Shown here: piece after piece, positions 1-8,941 of the stretch
How positions within the stretch are numbered: position 1 is the first letter of the stretch
How the letters are laid out: the number at the start of each line of letters is the position of its first letter
NCBI RefSeq assembly: GCF_036898095.1
Contig: NC_090726.1
Location: 41,531,930 to 41,595,929 of the forward strand
Origin: Palaemon carinicauda
Taxonomy: Eukaryota; Arthropoda; Malacostraca; Decapoda; Palaemonidae
Length of the DNA stretch: 64,000 nt
Direction of reading: 5' to 3'
Notes under the pieces: model-generated
What the model was told of the DNA's origin: nothing
Database searches by the model: none
The model's input: only the letters and a program-made list of their open reading frames with translations
Position numbers and translations under genes: made by a program

Positions 1-1170
1 AAGTATTCAAGAGAAAGGTTAAAAGGTTATGGGATTATGGGAATGTAGTGGCTGAGCCCTCGCCTACTACTGCATTCGTTGCTACGAATGGTCCCAGGGT
101 GTAGCAGTACTCGTAAAGAGACTGGACATCTTTGAGATAGAATGATGCGAACACTGACTTGCTTCTCCAATAGGTTGCATCCATAACACTCTGCAGAGAA
201 TGGCTCTGTTTGAAGGCCACTGAAGTAGCCACAGCTCCCACTTCATGTGTCCTTACCTTCAGCAAAGCAAGGTCTTCTTCCTTCAGATGAGAATGTGTTT
301 CTCTAATCAGAAGCCTGAATAGTAAGAAACTGAGTTCTTAGAACTTGGAAAAGAAGGTTTCTTGATAGCACACTATAAGGCTTCTGATTGTCCTTGTAAA
401 GGTTAAGACCTTTTTAGATAGTACCTAAGAGCTCTAACTGGGCAAAGTACTCTCTCCAGTTCATTCCCCACCAAGTTGGACAGGCTTGGGATCTCGAACG
501 ACTTAGGCCAAGGACGTGAAGGAAGCTCGTTTAGCAAAAACCGAGCTGCAAGGAACATGTAGCCGTTTCAGATGTGAAAACAATGATCCTGCTGAAGGCG
601 TGGATCTCACTTACTCTTTTAGCTGTTGTCAAGCACACGAGGAAAAGAGTTTTTAATGTGAGGTCCTAAAAAGAGGCTGATTGGAGAGGTTCAAATCTTG
701 ATGACATAAGGAACCTTAGGACCACGTCTAGATTCCAGCCTGGAGTGGACAACCGACGTTCCTTTGAGGTCTCAAAAGACCTAGGGAGGTCCTGTAGATC
801 TTTGTTGGTGGAAAGATCCAAGCCTCTGTGGCGGAAAACCGCTGCCAACATACTTCTGTAACCCTTGATCGTAGGAGCTGAAAGGGATCTTACTTTCCTT
901 AGATATAACAGGAAGTCAGCAATCTGGGTTACAGTGGTACTGGTTGAGGAAACTGCATTGGTCTTGTACCAGCTACGGAAGACTTCCCCTTGAGACTGAT
1001 AGATTCTGAGAGTGGATGTTCTCCTTGCTTTGGCAATCGCTCTGGCTGCCTCCTTCGAAAAGCCCCTAGCTCTTGAGAGTCTTTCGAAAGTCTGAAGGCA
1101 GTCAGACGAAGAGCGTGGAGGTTCGGGTGTACCTTCTTTACGTGAGGTAGACGTAGAAGGTTCACTCCTA
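1..1170 (-). pseudogene. A1 tyrosine recombinase, broken
   Basis: Residues matching the copy B recombinase are spread over several frames. The first part ([19 protein letters not shown] onward) reads in one frame to ~670. The middle (300-660) is frameshifted. The C-terminal 76 residues (35-265) are again open and include the Tyr region (FASFYLKDV). In the HxxR motif the catalytic Arg is Gly (HEVG; codon 236-238), where B has HEVR. The gene is therefore dead by both frame and active-site change. Confidence 0.78.
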
Positions 1171-2358
1171 GAGGAAGAGTCCTGGGAATGTCGACCAGCC
1201 ATTGCAGTACCTCTAAGAACCATTCTCTCGCGGGCCAGAGCGGAGCCAACCAACGTCAGCCGTGTCCCTTTGCGAGAGGAGAACTTCTGAAGTACCCTGT
1301 TGACAATCTTGAACGGCGGGAATGCATACAGGTCGAGATGGAACCAATCCAGCAGAAAAGCATCCACGTGAACTGCTGCTGGGTCTGGAATCGGAGAACA
1401 ATACAATAGGAGTCTCTAGGTTATCGAGGTAGCGAACAGATCTATGGTTGGCTGACCCCACAGGGCCCAAAGTCTGCTGCAAACATACTTGTGAAGGGTC
1501 CACTCTGTGGGGATGACCTGACCCTTCCGGCTGAGGTGATCTGCCATGACATTCATACCGCCCTGAATGAACCTCGTTACCAGCGTGAGCTTTCGATCTT
1601 TAGACCAGATGAGGAGGTCCCTTGCGATCTAGAACAACTTCACGAAAGAGTCCCTCCCTGCTTGAAGGTGTAAGCCAGGGCTGTGGTGTTGTCAGAGTCC
1701 ACCTCCACCACTTTGTTAAGCTGGAGGGACTTGAAGTTTATCAAGGCCAGAAGAACCGCCAACAACTCCTGCAATTGATGTGAAGTGTCCTTTGCTCCTG
1801 ATTCCATGTTCCCGATCATTCCTGTCCGTCCAAAGTCGCACCCCAGCCCGTGTCTGATGTGTCCGAGAGGAGACGGCGGTCGGGTTTCTGAACAGCCAAA
1901 GGTAGACTTCCTTGAGAAGAAAGCTGTTCTTACACCACGCGAGAGAAGACCTCCTCTCTTCGGAAACAGGAACTGAGACCGTCTCTAGCGTCATGTCCTT
2001 TATCCAGTGAGCAGCTAGATGATACTGAAGGGGGGGAGGTGGATTCTCCCTAACACGATGAACAGGGCTAGCGATGAAAGTGTCCCTGTTAGACTCATCC
2101 ACTACCTGACTGAGCATCGGTTCCTTCTTAGCATGCTCTGGATGCATTCTAGGGCTTGGAAGATCCTTGGGGCCGACGGAAAAGCCCGAAAAGCTCGACT
2201 CTGAAGATCCATACCCAGGGAGACAATGGTCTGGGATGGGATGAGCTGAGACTCCTCAAAATTGACCAGGAGGCCCAGTTCCTTGGTCAGATCCATAGTC
2301 CATCTGAGAATCTCCAGACAGCGACGACTTGTGGGAGCTCTTAAAAGCCAGTCGTCTG
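1171..2358 (-). pseudogene. A1 RT / RNase H / C-terminal pol domain, broken
   Basis: Frames at 1213-1503, 1716-2147 and 2102-2515 encode pieces homologous to copy B pol, including the tail of RT ([20 protein letters not shown]) and the DIRS pol C-terminal domain ([23 protein letters not shown]). A frameshift fuses the tail of that domain to the recombinase N-terminus in one 246-codon frame (666-1406). RT upstream of the DD motif is deleted. Confidence 0.75.
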
Positions 2359-2705
2359 ACGGAGCCGGACACAAGATCATGGTACTGCTGCACAGTCTGT
2401 GAACTGTCAACCATGGGGAAGCGAGGAAGTACAGTGACAACCCGAAGCTGTCTAGACTGTCTGGGTCGTACAGACAACTCCTTATCGGGTTGCTGAGGTT
2501 GCCGCACTGCGTCACAACAAGTCACTTCTGCTGGTTGTTGAACGTCTTCCCAGTGACACACTGACTCCGTAAACAAAAAATCCTTTAACAAGGACTAAGC
2601 TTGAACTGTATGTCTTGCAACACAGCTCAAGGTCTATGGGAGCAGGTGTGGTAACAGACGGGGTTAGTGACTGAAGTGGAACCATTACCTTCCCTGGAAG
2701 CATGT
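2359..2705 (-). pseudogene. A1 gag fragment
   Basis: Encodes pieces such as CDAVRQPQQP and SLTPSVTTPAP, matching mid-gag of B and C ([21 protein letters not shown]). It is joined directly to the RT fragment by a deletion. It ends near 2705, where a second gag copy (A2) begins. Confidence 0.7.
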
Positions 2706-2968
2706 TATGCTTAAATAAAAGTCCATAGGAGGCTACGCAGCTAAAGGCTCCTCTCCAAATGACAGAGTCCTCAAGGGAATATCAGAAGGAGGGAGAAAAG
2801 CACTTTCTCATCTACAGGGACCATATCCGAGAAAAGTTAAGTTCTCTCAGTGAGGGTTTCAATGGTGCAAAAGCAGCAGACTAGAAGGCAACATTATGAA
2901 ACTGCTTGACAGTCTAGTGAGTTGGCAACAACCAAAGATGTATGACTGAGAAGCATGTGGTAAGGTAT

Positions 2969-3272
2969 GCAGAGCATGTTGTATGCAGAGCATGCTGTAT
3001 GCAGAGCATGCTGTATGTAGAGCATGTTGTATGCAGAGCATGCTGTATGCAGAGCATGTTGTATGCAGAGCATGCTGAATGCAGAGCATGCTGTATGCAG
3101 AGCATGTTGTATGCAGAGCATGCTGTATGTAGAGCATGTTGTATGCAGAGCATGCTGTATGTAGAGCATGTTGTATGCAGAGCATGCTGAATGCAGAGCA
3201 TGCTGTATGCAGAGCATGTTGTATGCAGAGCATGCTGTATGCAGAGCATGCTGTATGTAGAGCATGCTGTAA
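2969..3272. repeat. 16-bp minisatellite, 19 units
   Basis: Nineteen head-to-tail 16-bp units, consensus GCAGAGCATGCTGTAT, each carrying an AGCATGCT-type palindrome. Variants at three positions (GC/GT, CT/TT, TAT/AAT) define types. The order D-B-A-B recurs seven units (112 bp) apart, showing higher-order amplification. Because 16 is not a multiple of 3, all reading frames stay open for long stretches, which creates spurious ORFs on both strands. Confidence 0.97.
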
Positions 3273-3600
3273 GGTAAGCAGAGCGTGTTGCATGGCGTTT
3301 AACATTTCTCAGAAATTCCATGACCAGTGCTAGAGTGCTTCATGCATGCTTGCATGGGGTTTTAATATCAACATAATATTTACCTTACATTCATAACTCA
3401 TGATTCATTTGTTTTGAAGATATTTTTGCCATATTTTGCGATATTGTTAAAAATATATTGCAAGGAATACATATATATTTTTATATAAGTAAGACAAATA
3501 ACCTCCATTATCATAATGTTTGTGTAGGCATACATGTATATGATTACAAATGCAAGTCATGAAAGTAATGAGGTGTTATTATTGTCATTTGTTATTTCTC
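3273..3600. other. AT-rich segment inside A2
   Basis: No similarity to B or C gag seen. Probably inserted or highly diverged sequence; no terminal repeats recognised. Confidence 0.4.
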
Positions 3601-3980
3601 AAGTTGAGGAGAAAGTGGCAGATGCATGCGTTGAGGTGGCTGACTCATAGCATGAGGTTGCTGCCTCAAGAGTTGCGCTTGCTGTAAGGGTTGCGGATGC
3701 GCAGTAGCAGGTTCCTGAGGAACGAGTTAAGGTTCCTGAGGTGTGAGCTGCGAGAGTGAGATAGCGGCTGCGCAGAACGCAGTTCTTGTCTCGCGAGTTG
3801 AGGTTCCTGAGGAGCTAGCCTAAGCTGCAGCGAGTGCTGAGGTGGCTGCCTCATTGATGGAAGAGGTTGTCGTACCTCAAGAGATTGTTGCCTCGCTGGT
3901 GGAACCGCAAGCGGAAGCGGAGGAAGTAAGGCATAAGACTCCTGCTCCCATTGCTGAGGTTGCCTTAAGGAAGGTTAAGG

Positions 3981-4226
3981 TTGCTGCACAACGCTGGTAA
4001 CTGGCAACTCAGAACGCGGTAAGGTAGCCTGAGGAACCTCAACTTCGTACGCCTGGCAGACTGGACTGCGGTGAGGCGGAGCTCTCGCAGGAGGAGGCGG
4101 AGGTTGCTGCACACCGCTGGTAACTGGCAACTCAGAACGCGGTAAGGTAGCCTGAGGAACCTCAACTTCGTACGCCTGGCAGACTGGACTGCGGAGAGGC
4201 GGAGCGTTCGCAGGAGGAGGTGTAAC
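3981..4226 (-). repeat. 123-bp tandem duplication in A2 gag
   Basis: Two copies, 123 bp apart (starting 3981 and 4104), nearly identical. They encode a 41-residue unit that includes SPVCQAYEVEVPQATLPRSE. The period is a multiple of three and the frame is retained across both units, unlike most of this element. Confidence 0.9.
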
Positions 4227-4745
4227 CTTCTCAGCCTGAAACTCACGCATTAAGACCCCAAGCTGCGACTGCATGGACTGCAGCAAAGTCGTCTTGGGAT
4301 CAACAGACGATAAGGTCTGTTGTGGCATCGCCTTACCTCTCTTAGGAGGTGTGCAGTCACCTGAGACTGAGGAGAGTCAGAGCTAACCCAATGACTGCAT
4401 CCGGGTTGTTGAACTCTAACTTCGTACGTCTGGCATAGGTCTGGACTTTACGTTTAAGAGGTCTTGAGACCTGAGACCAGCGTTTTCTCCCCGAAATTTC
4501 TTCTGCAGACGAGCAAAATAAGGGCTCAATCGTCTGCGGGTGGGAGTGACGGTCTCTTAAGACACGCCCGCAACCACCGAGGATACTTCTGTGCGCCGAT
4601 CAAGGCCTGCCGAACCCTTTTGCCCTTCGACATTGCTTCTCCCCTGGGCTTGGGAGCTTGCAAGAGGTCCCGGACTGGGAGGACGACTGGCACGCACAGA
4701 AGTACCCTCACGCACAACACTGACACACTTTGCGCTAATCACTTA

Positions 4746-5859
4746 TCACTTTTGATTTTCTGTTTGCACTTATTTCACTGAACTCGAAACTTTAAGTGGT
4801 TTGTACCTGAAACACGCAATTCTATCCTTTCTCAAAAGTTAGTAATTGCGAAAACAGAATTACAATGTAACAGAAAAATCTAATGAAAGATAAATAATTC
4901 AGTGGCTGGAAAGAGACTAAACACTAGATCAAATAAACTACGTTTAAAATCTCTCACCGCATAAAGCTTGAGAACAAGAAAAACTCTAGAAACGTTTACC
5001 TTCTTCCCCTAAAGAGACTAGGGAGAAGAGCAAAAACGATAACAACGTTACTCGCTTGAACGAAACGTTTATCCTCCTCTTTCTCCCTCCGTCTCTATCT
5101 CTCTCTCTCTCTCTCTCTCTTGACTTAGAACCTGAGAGAAGAGCCCAATCATATATATCGTTAAAACATATTATTGTTAAAGGAAAATATTTCCCAAAAT
5201 GAAAAGTTCCTTTGTAGAATTAAAACCATTAAGTTAAGAAAGAATGAACAAAACGCTAGACACGGTTACTCTTACTGCAACGTGACACCGTGAAAATTCT
5301 CTCTCTATCGTAACGATAGAGCGCAAGTTGAACGTTCTGAAACGTCAACAACTGCAGAGACAAAACAAAACGTTAGTTCAACTTTGAAAACAGTACGAGA
5401 CTATCAAAGAAATTCTTTCAAAAACATTAAAATAGCATAATATGTTAACAGGTAAAACCGAAATGACGGGCTCAATGTTAATTAACTTCGGTACAAGAAA
5501 AGACCGCCTACCATTAGGAAAGGTCGAATATATAAAAATTAATTTTAATAATTTTATAATAAAAGGAAGTTAATCGAAGAGGCCTATAAAAGGCGGAGAT
5601 ATATAAAATAAATCTATAACTTTTGTTAAGCAAAATTAAGAAAGAGTCTATACTCTCTTAGACACCAACACTTCCGTCTAAGGGAAGGGTCGGCCATTTA
5701 AAGGTGAAAGAGAGTTCATACTCTCTTCGTCACCATAATTAAATTAATTCCAAAAGCTAACTAAGCTAATATAGAAGTTTCTAGTATAGCGAATAGCTGC
5801 AAATTTTAGAGAAATACTTCACCAAACCGTGAACAATACTCCAAAATCATAAGCGTATC
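4746..5859. other. A2 5' leader region
   Basis: AT-rich sequence between the gag remnant and the ITR, including a (CT)n tract at 5096-5121. It does not align by eye with the gag N-terminus or leader of B and C. No ORF of note. Confidence 0.45.
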
Positions 5860-6060
5860 CAAGAACGTCTTGCCGGAAGCACGACAGAGGAAAAAGTGAG
5901 GTGGCGTCAACAACAAGTACTGTAGTACCTGGCCACAGGTGGCGCTTGTGAGTACACCCCCTTCTAGTATAGTGATAGCTGGCGTATCCCTCCCGTAGAA
6001 TTCTGTCGGGCAACGGAGTTGACAGCTACATGATTATCGGGTAAGTTTAATATTGAAAAA
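5860..6060. repeat. A2 5' inverted terminal repeat
   Basis: Shares with the ITRs of B and C the order: CTTGCCGG-AGCACGACAG, a GGTGGCGCT/ATGGCGCT block, ACACCCCC, CTGTCG-GCAAC, and a terminal TAAGTT-AATATTGAAAAA. It is clearly a different subfamily. It contains AGGTGGCGC at ~5938-5946. Confidence 0.75.
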
Positions 6061-6081
6061 TAAATTTTTGAATATACTTAC

Positions 6082-6236
6082 CCGGTGAATATATAATAGC
6101 TGCAACTCTGTTGCTCGACAGACACATACATAAAAAACTCGCGAGCGATCGCTATGCAGGTTGCGGGTGTGCCCACCAGCGCCAACTGTCGGCCAGATAC
6201 CACTCTCGGATGTAAACAAAACCTTCAATTTCTTCT
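6082..6236. repeat. Copy B 3' inverted terminal repeat
   Basis: 155 bp, an exact reverse complement of 12381-12535. It begins CCGGTGAATATATAATAGCT and includes AGCGATCGCT. Confidence 0.97.
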
Positions 6237-6281
6237 CATCCCACTGCGTCTCTATTGGGGAGGAAGGGAGGGTCGTTTAAT

Positions 6282-6377
6282 TTATATATTCACCGGGTAA
6301 GTATATTCAAAAATTTATTTTATAATTAAAATATCATTTTTAAATATTTAACTTAGCCGGTGAATATATAATAGCTG
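6282..6377. other. Copy B internal complementary region (ICR)
   Basis: The first half (6282-6321) is the reverse complement of the outer 3' terminus (6055-6095). The second half (6341-6377) is the reverse complement of the outer 5' terminus (12516-12552). The two halves are joined by about 20 bp, as expected for the ICR of DIRS elements, which is thought to template joining of the two cDNA ends. Confidence 0.88.
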
Positions 6378-6776
6378 ATTCACACCCAAGGAGGTGGGTA
6401 GAGACCAGAGTTAAATATGTTTACATCGTATAAGCTAAGAGTTTTTTCATTTTGACAGTTATCAATTTAACAAAACCAAAATAAATAGGTACCTGGTAAG
6501 GAAGTCGACTTAGACGATTACTCTGCCTTGTAAGTCTGTCTTCCTTACGGAGCCCAGCGATCCTCTTAGGATGCTGACAGACTCCCAGGAGCTGAAGTAT
6601 CAAGGGCTGCAACCCATACAACAGGACCTCATCAAACCCCTAATCTGGGCGCTCTCAAGAAATGACTTTGACCACCCGCCAAATCAACCAGGATGCGAAA
6701 GGCTTCTTAGCCTTCCGAACAACCCATAAAAACAACATTAAAAACATTTCAAGAGACAGATTAAAAGGATATGGAA

Positions 6777-8939
6777 TTAGGGAATTGTAGTGGTTGAGCC
6801 CTCACCCACTACTGCACTCGCTGCTACGAATGGTCCCAGTGTGTAGCAGTTCTCGTAAAGAGTCTGGACATCTTTCAAGTAAAATGACGCGAACACTGAC
6901 TTGCTTCTCCAATAGGTTGCGTCCATGATACTTTGCAGAGATCTATTTTGCTTAAAGGCCACGGAAGTTGCTACAGCTCTAACCTCGTGCGTCTTAACCT
7001 TAAGCAAAGATCGGTCTTCCTCACTCAAGTGTGAATGAGCTTCTCGTATTAACAATCTGATAAAATATGACAAAGCATTCTTTGACATAGGCAAGGATGG
7101 TTTCTTAACCGAACACCATAACGCTTCAGATTGGCCTCGTAAAGGTTTAGTACGAGTTAAGTAGAACTTAAGAGCTCTAACAGGGCATAATACTCTTTCT
7201 AGTTCATTGCCTACGATCTCCGATAAGCTAGGAATATCGAAAGATTTAGGCCAAGGACGAGAAGGTAGCTCATTCTTGGCTAGGAAACCAAGCTGCAGAG
7301 AACAAGTAGCTTTTTCTGACGAAAACCCGATGTTCTTGCTGAAGGCATGAAGCTCACTGACTCTTTTAGCCGAGGCCAAGCATACCAGGAAAAGAGTCTT
7401 AAGAGTGAGATCTTTCAGGGAGGCTGAATGTAAAGGCTCAAACCTGTCTGACATGAGGAATCTTAGGACCACGTCTAAATTCCACCCAGGTGTAGCCAAA
7501 CGACGTTCCTTAGAGGTCTCAAAAGACTTAAGGAGGTCTTGCAGATCTTTATTGTTGGAAAGATCTAAGCCTCTATGCCGGAAGACCGAGGCCAACATGC
7601 TTCTGTAGCCCTTGATCGTAGGAGCTGAAAGGGAGCGAACTTTTCTCATGTATAAGAGAAAATCAGCTATTTGGGCTACAGAGGTACTGGACGAGGATAC
7701 GGAAACTGACTTGCACCAGTCTCGGAAGACTTCCCACTTCGATTGGTAAACTCTAATGGTAGACGCTCTCCTCGCTCTAGCAATCGCTCTGGCTGCCTCC
7801 TTCGAAAAGCCTCTAGCTCTCGAGAGTCTTTCGATAGTCTGAAGGCAGTCAGACGAAGAGCGTGGAGGCTTTGGTGTACCTTCTTTACGTGTGGCTGACG
7901 TAAAAGGTCTACTCTTAGAGGAAGACTTCTGGGAACGTCTACCAGCCATCGAAGTACCTCGGTGAACCATTCTCTCGCGGGCCAGAGGGGAGCAACTAAC
8001 GTCAACCTTGTCCCTTCGTGAGAGGCGAATTTCTGCAGTACCTTGTTGACAATCTTGAATGGTGGGAATGCGTAAAGATCTAGGTGTGACCAATCTAAGA
8101 GGAAGGCATCTATATGTATTGCTGCTGGGTCTGGGACTGGAGAGCAATAGATTGGAAGCCTCTTGGTCAGCGAGGTTGCAAAGAGATCTATGGTGGGTTG
8201 ACCCCAAGCCGCCCAAAGTCTCTTGCACACATCCTTGTGGAGGGTCCATTCGGTTGGAATTACTTGACCTTTCCGACTGAGACAATCCGCTAGGACGTTC
8301 AAGTCGCCCTGGATGAACCTCGTTACTAGGGAGATGCCTCGATCTTTTGACCAGATGAGCAGGTCCCTTGCGATCTCGTACAGAGTCAATGAGTGGGTAC
8401 CTCCCTGTTTGGAAATGTACGCCAAGGCCGTGGTGTTGTCCGAGTTGACCTCCACCACCTTGCCTCGAAGGAGATTCTCGAAGCTTATCAAGGCCAGATG
8501 AACCGCCAAAAGCTCCTTGCTGTTGATATGCATGCTCCTCTGACTCGAGTTCCACAGACCTGAGCATTCCCGACCGTCCAGCGTCGCGCCCCAGCCCAAG
8601 TCCGATGCGTCCGAGAAGAGAACGTGGTTGGGTTTCTGAACTGCCAGGGGAAGACCTTCTCGTAGGCTGATATTGTCTTTCCACCAAGTCAGACAAGTCT
8701 TTATCTTTTCGGAAATCGGGATCGAGACCGCCTCTAGCGTCTTGTCCTTTTTCCAGTGAAAAGCCAGATGGAATTGTAGAGGTCGGAGGTGTAGCCTTCC
8801 TAGCGAGACAAATTGCTCCAGGGATGACAGCGTTCCTACCAGACTCATCCAAAGCCTGACTGAGCAGCGTTCTTTCTTCAACATCTTCTGGATGACGAGC
8901 AGGGCTTGATCTATTCTGGGGGACGACGGAAAAGCCCAA
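6777..8939 (-). CDS. Copy B tyrosine recombinase ORF3 (720 codons, recombinase in the C-terminal half)
   Basis: The recombinase proper begins near codon 370. A SAM-like core-binding part ([40 protein letters not shown]) is followed by the catalytic domain: Arg I in SAKRVSELHAF, HxxR in [10 protein letters not shown] (6978-6989), the Trp-containing TYWRSKSVF and the nucleophile Tyr in FASFYLKDV. All four catalytic residues are present and the frame is uninterrupted. The N-terminal 370 codons lie antiparallel to nothing but fully overlap RNase H in another frame, and whether they are translated is unknown. The protein would join element cDNA to the target by strand exchange. Confidence 0.88.
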   Translation of the reverse strand: MGFSVVPQNRSSPARHPEDVEERTLLSQALDESGRNAVIPGAICLARKATPPTSTIPSGFSLEKGQDARGGLDPDFRKDKDLSDLVERQYQPTRRSSPGSSETQPRSLLGRIGLGLGRDAGRSGMLRSVELESEEHAYQQQGAFGGSSGLDKLRESPSRQGGGGQLGQHHGLGVHFQTGRYPLIDSVRDRKGPAHLVKRSRHLPSNEVHPGRLERPSGLSQSERSSNSNRMDPPQGCVQETLGGLGSTHHRSLCNLADQEASNLLLSSPRPSSNTYRCLPLRLVTPRSLRIPTIQDCQQGTAEIRLSRRDKVDVSCSPLARERMVHRGTSMAGRRSQKSSSKSRPFTSATRKEGTPKPPRSSSDCLQTIERLSRARGFSKEAARAIARARRASTIRVYQSKWEVFRDWCKSVSVSSSSTSVAQIADFLLYMRKVRSLSAPTIKGYRSMLASVFRHRGLDLSNNKDLQDLLKSFETSKERRLATPGWNLDVVLRFLMSDRFEPLHSASLKDLTLKTLFLVCLASAKRVSELHAFSKNIGFSSEKATCSLQLGFLAKNELPSRPWPKSFDIPSLSEIVGNELERVLCPVRALKFYLTRTKPLRGQSEALWCSVKKPSLPMSKNALSYFIRLLIREAHSHLSEEDRSLLKVKTHEVRAVATSVAFKQNRSLQSIMDATYWRSKSVFASFYLKDVQTLYENCYTLGPFVAASAVVGEGSTTTIP

Positions 8940-8941
8940 AA
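7676..8941 (-). CDS. Copy B RT thumb, RNase H and C-terminal pol domain (frameshifted from RT)
   Basis: Continues pol in the next frame after the one-base lesion. RNase [60 protein letters not shown], preserving the acidic Asp/Glu/Asp residues. It is followed by the DIRS-specific region ([49 protein letters not shown]), which sits where the methyltransferase-like domain of DIRS elements is described. The extent upstream of 8941 in this frame (to 9424) is shadow. The last ~250 codons overlap the recombinase domain frame. Confidence 0.85.
   Translation of the reverse strand, partial: FWAFPSSPRIDQALLVIQKMLKKERCSVRLWMSLVGTLSSLEQFVSLGRLHLRPLQFHLAFHWKKDKTLEAVSIPISEKIKTCLTWWKDNISLREGLPLAVQKPNHVLFSDASDLGWGATLDGRECSGLWNSSQRSMHINSKELLAVHLALISFENLLRGKVVEVNSDNTTALAYISKQGGTHSLTLYEIARDLLIWSKDRGISLVTRFIQGDLNVLADCLSRKGQVIPTEWTLHKDVCKRLWAAWGQPTIDLFATSLTKRLPIYCSPVPDPAAIHIDAFLLDWSHLDLYAFPPFKIVNKVLQKFASHEGTRLTLVAPLWPAREWFTEVLRWLVDVPRSLPLRVDLLRQPHVKKVHQSLHALRLTAFRLSKDSRELEAFRRRQPERLLERGERLPLEFTNRSGKSSETGASQFPYPRPVPL

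Larger units (their letters stand above)
1..2705 (-). mobile_element. DIRS retrotransposon A1, internally deleted and cut by the window edge
   Basis: Minus-strand relative of copies B and C. It aligns with the end of the recombinase at 1-300, the recombinase core at 300-1170, the RNase H/C-terminal domain of pol at 1171-2150, and RT up to the catalytic DD at ~2358. Sequence then jumps directly to the middle of gag (2359-2705). About 1.7 kb relative to copy B is missing at that join. All frames carry stops and frameshifts. The 3' ITR would lie before position 1. Confidence 0.8.
2706..4745 (-). pseudogene. A2 gag, degenerate
   Basis: Short similarity to copy C gag around 2890-2935 (the stretch that reads near CAGTCTGTGAGCTGGCAACA in C) is followed by the minisatellite, an AT-rich insert and then gag again at 3600-4745. 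Frame 3975-4328 encodes SVDPKTTLLQSMQSQLGVLM, aligned with SVDPKWVLLQDMQSKLASLM of copy B. The region 4526-4726 matches the [15 protein letters not shown] part of gag. The N-terminal Cys cluster is absent. Confidence 0.65.
2706..6060 (-). mobile_element. DIRS retrotransposon A2, 5' part only
   Basis: Second DIRS fragment in the same orientation as A1. Gag-like sequence from ~2706 to ~4745 repeats the gag segment already present in A1, so it is treated as a separate element or an internal duplication. It ends in a divergent 5' inverted terminal repeat (5860-6060) that abuts copy B without a spacer. It contains a 16-bp minisatellite, an AT-rich segment (3340-3600) and a 123-bp duplication. The boundary with A1 is approximate. 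Confidence 0.65.

Noticed and set aside
2969..3272. Possible CRISPR-like array
   Set aside because: Units are contiguous with no spacers, and the DNA is eukaryotic.
2859..3333. Long ORFs on both strands (82-148 codons) over a repeat
   Set aside because: They are produced by the 16-bp minisatellite, whose period keeps all frames open; no protein family resemblance.
6056..6322. A separate 270-bp palindromic MITE at the left end of copy B
   Set aside because: The palindrome is explained by the 3' terminus plus the first half of the ICR; the same arrangement is in copy C at the same place.
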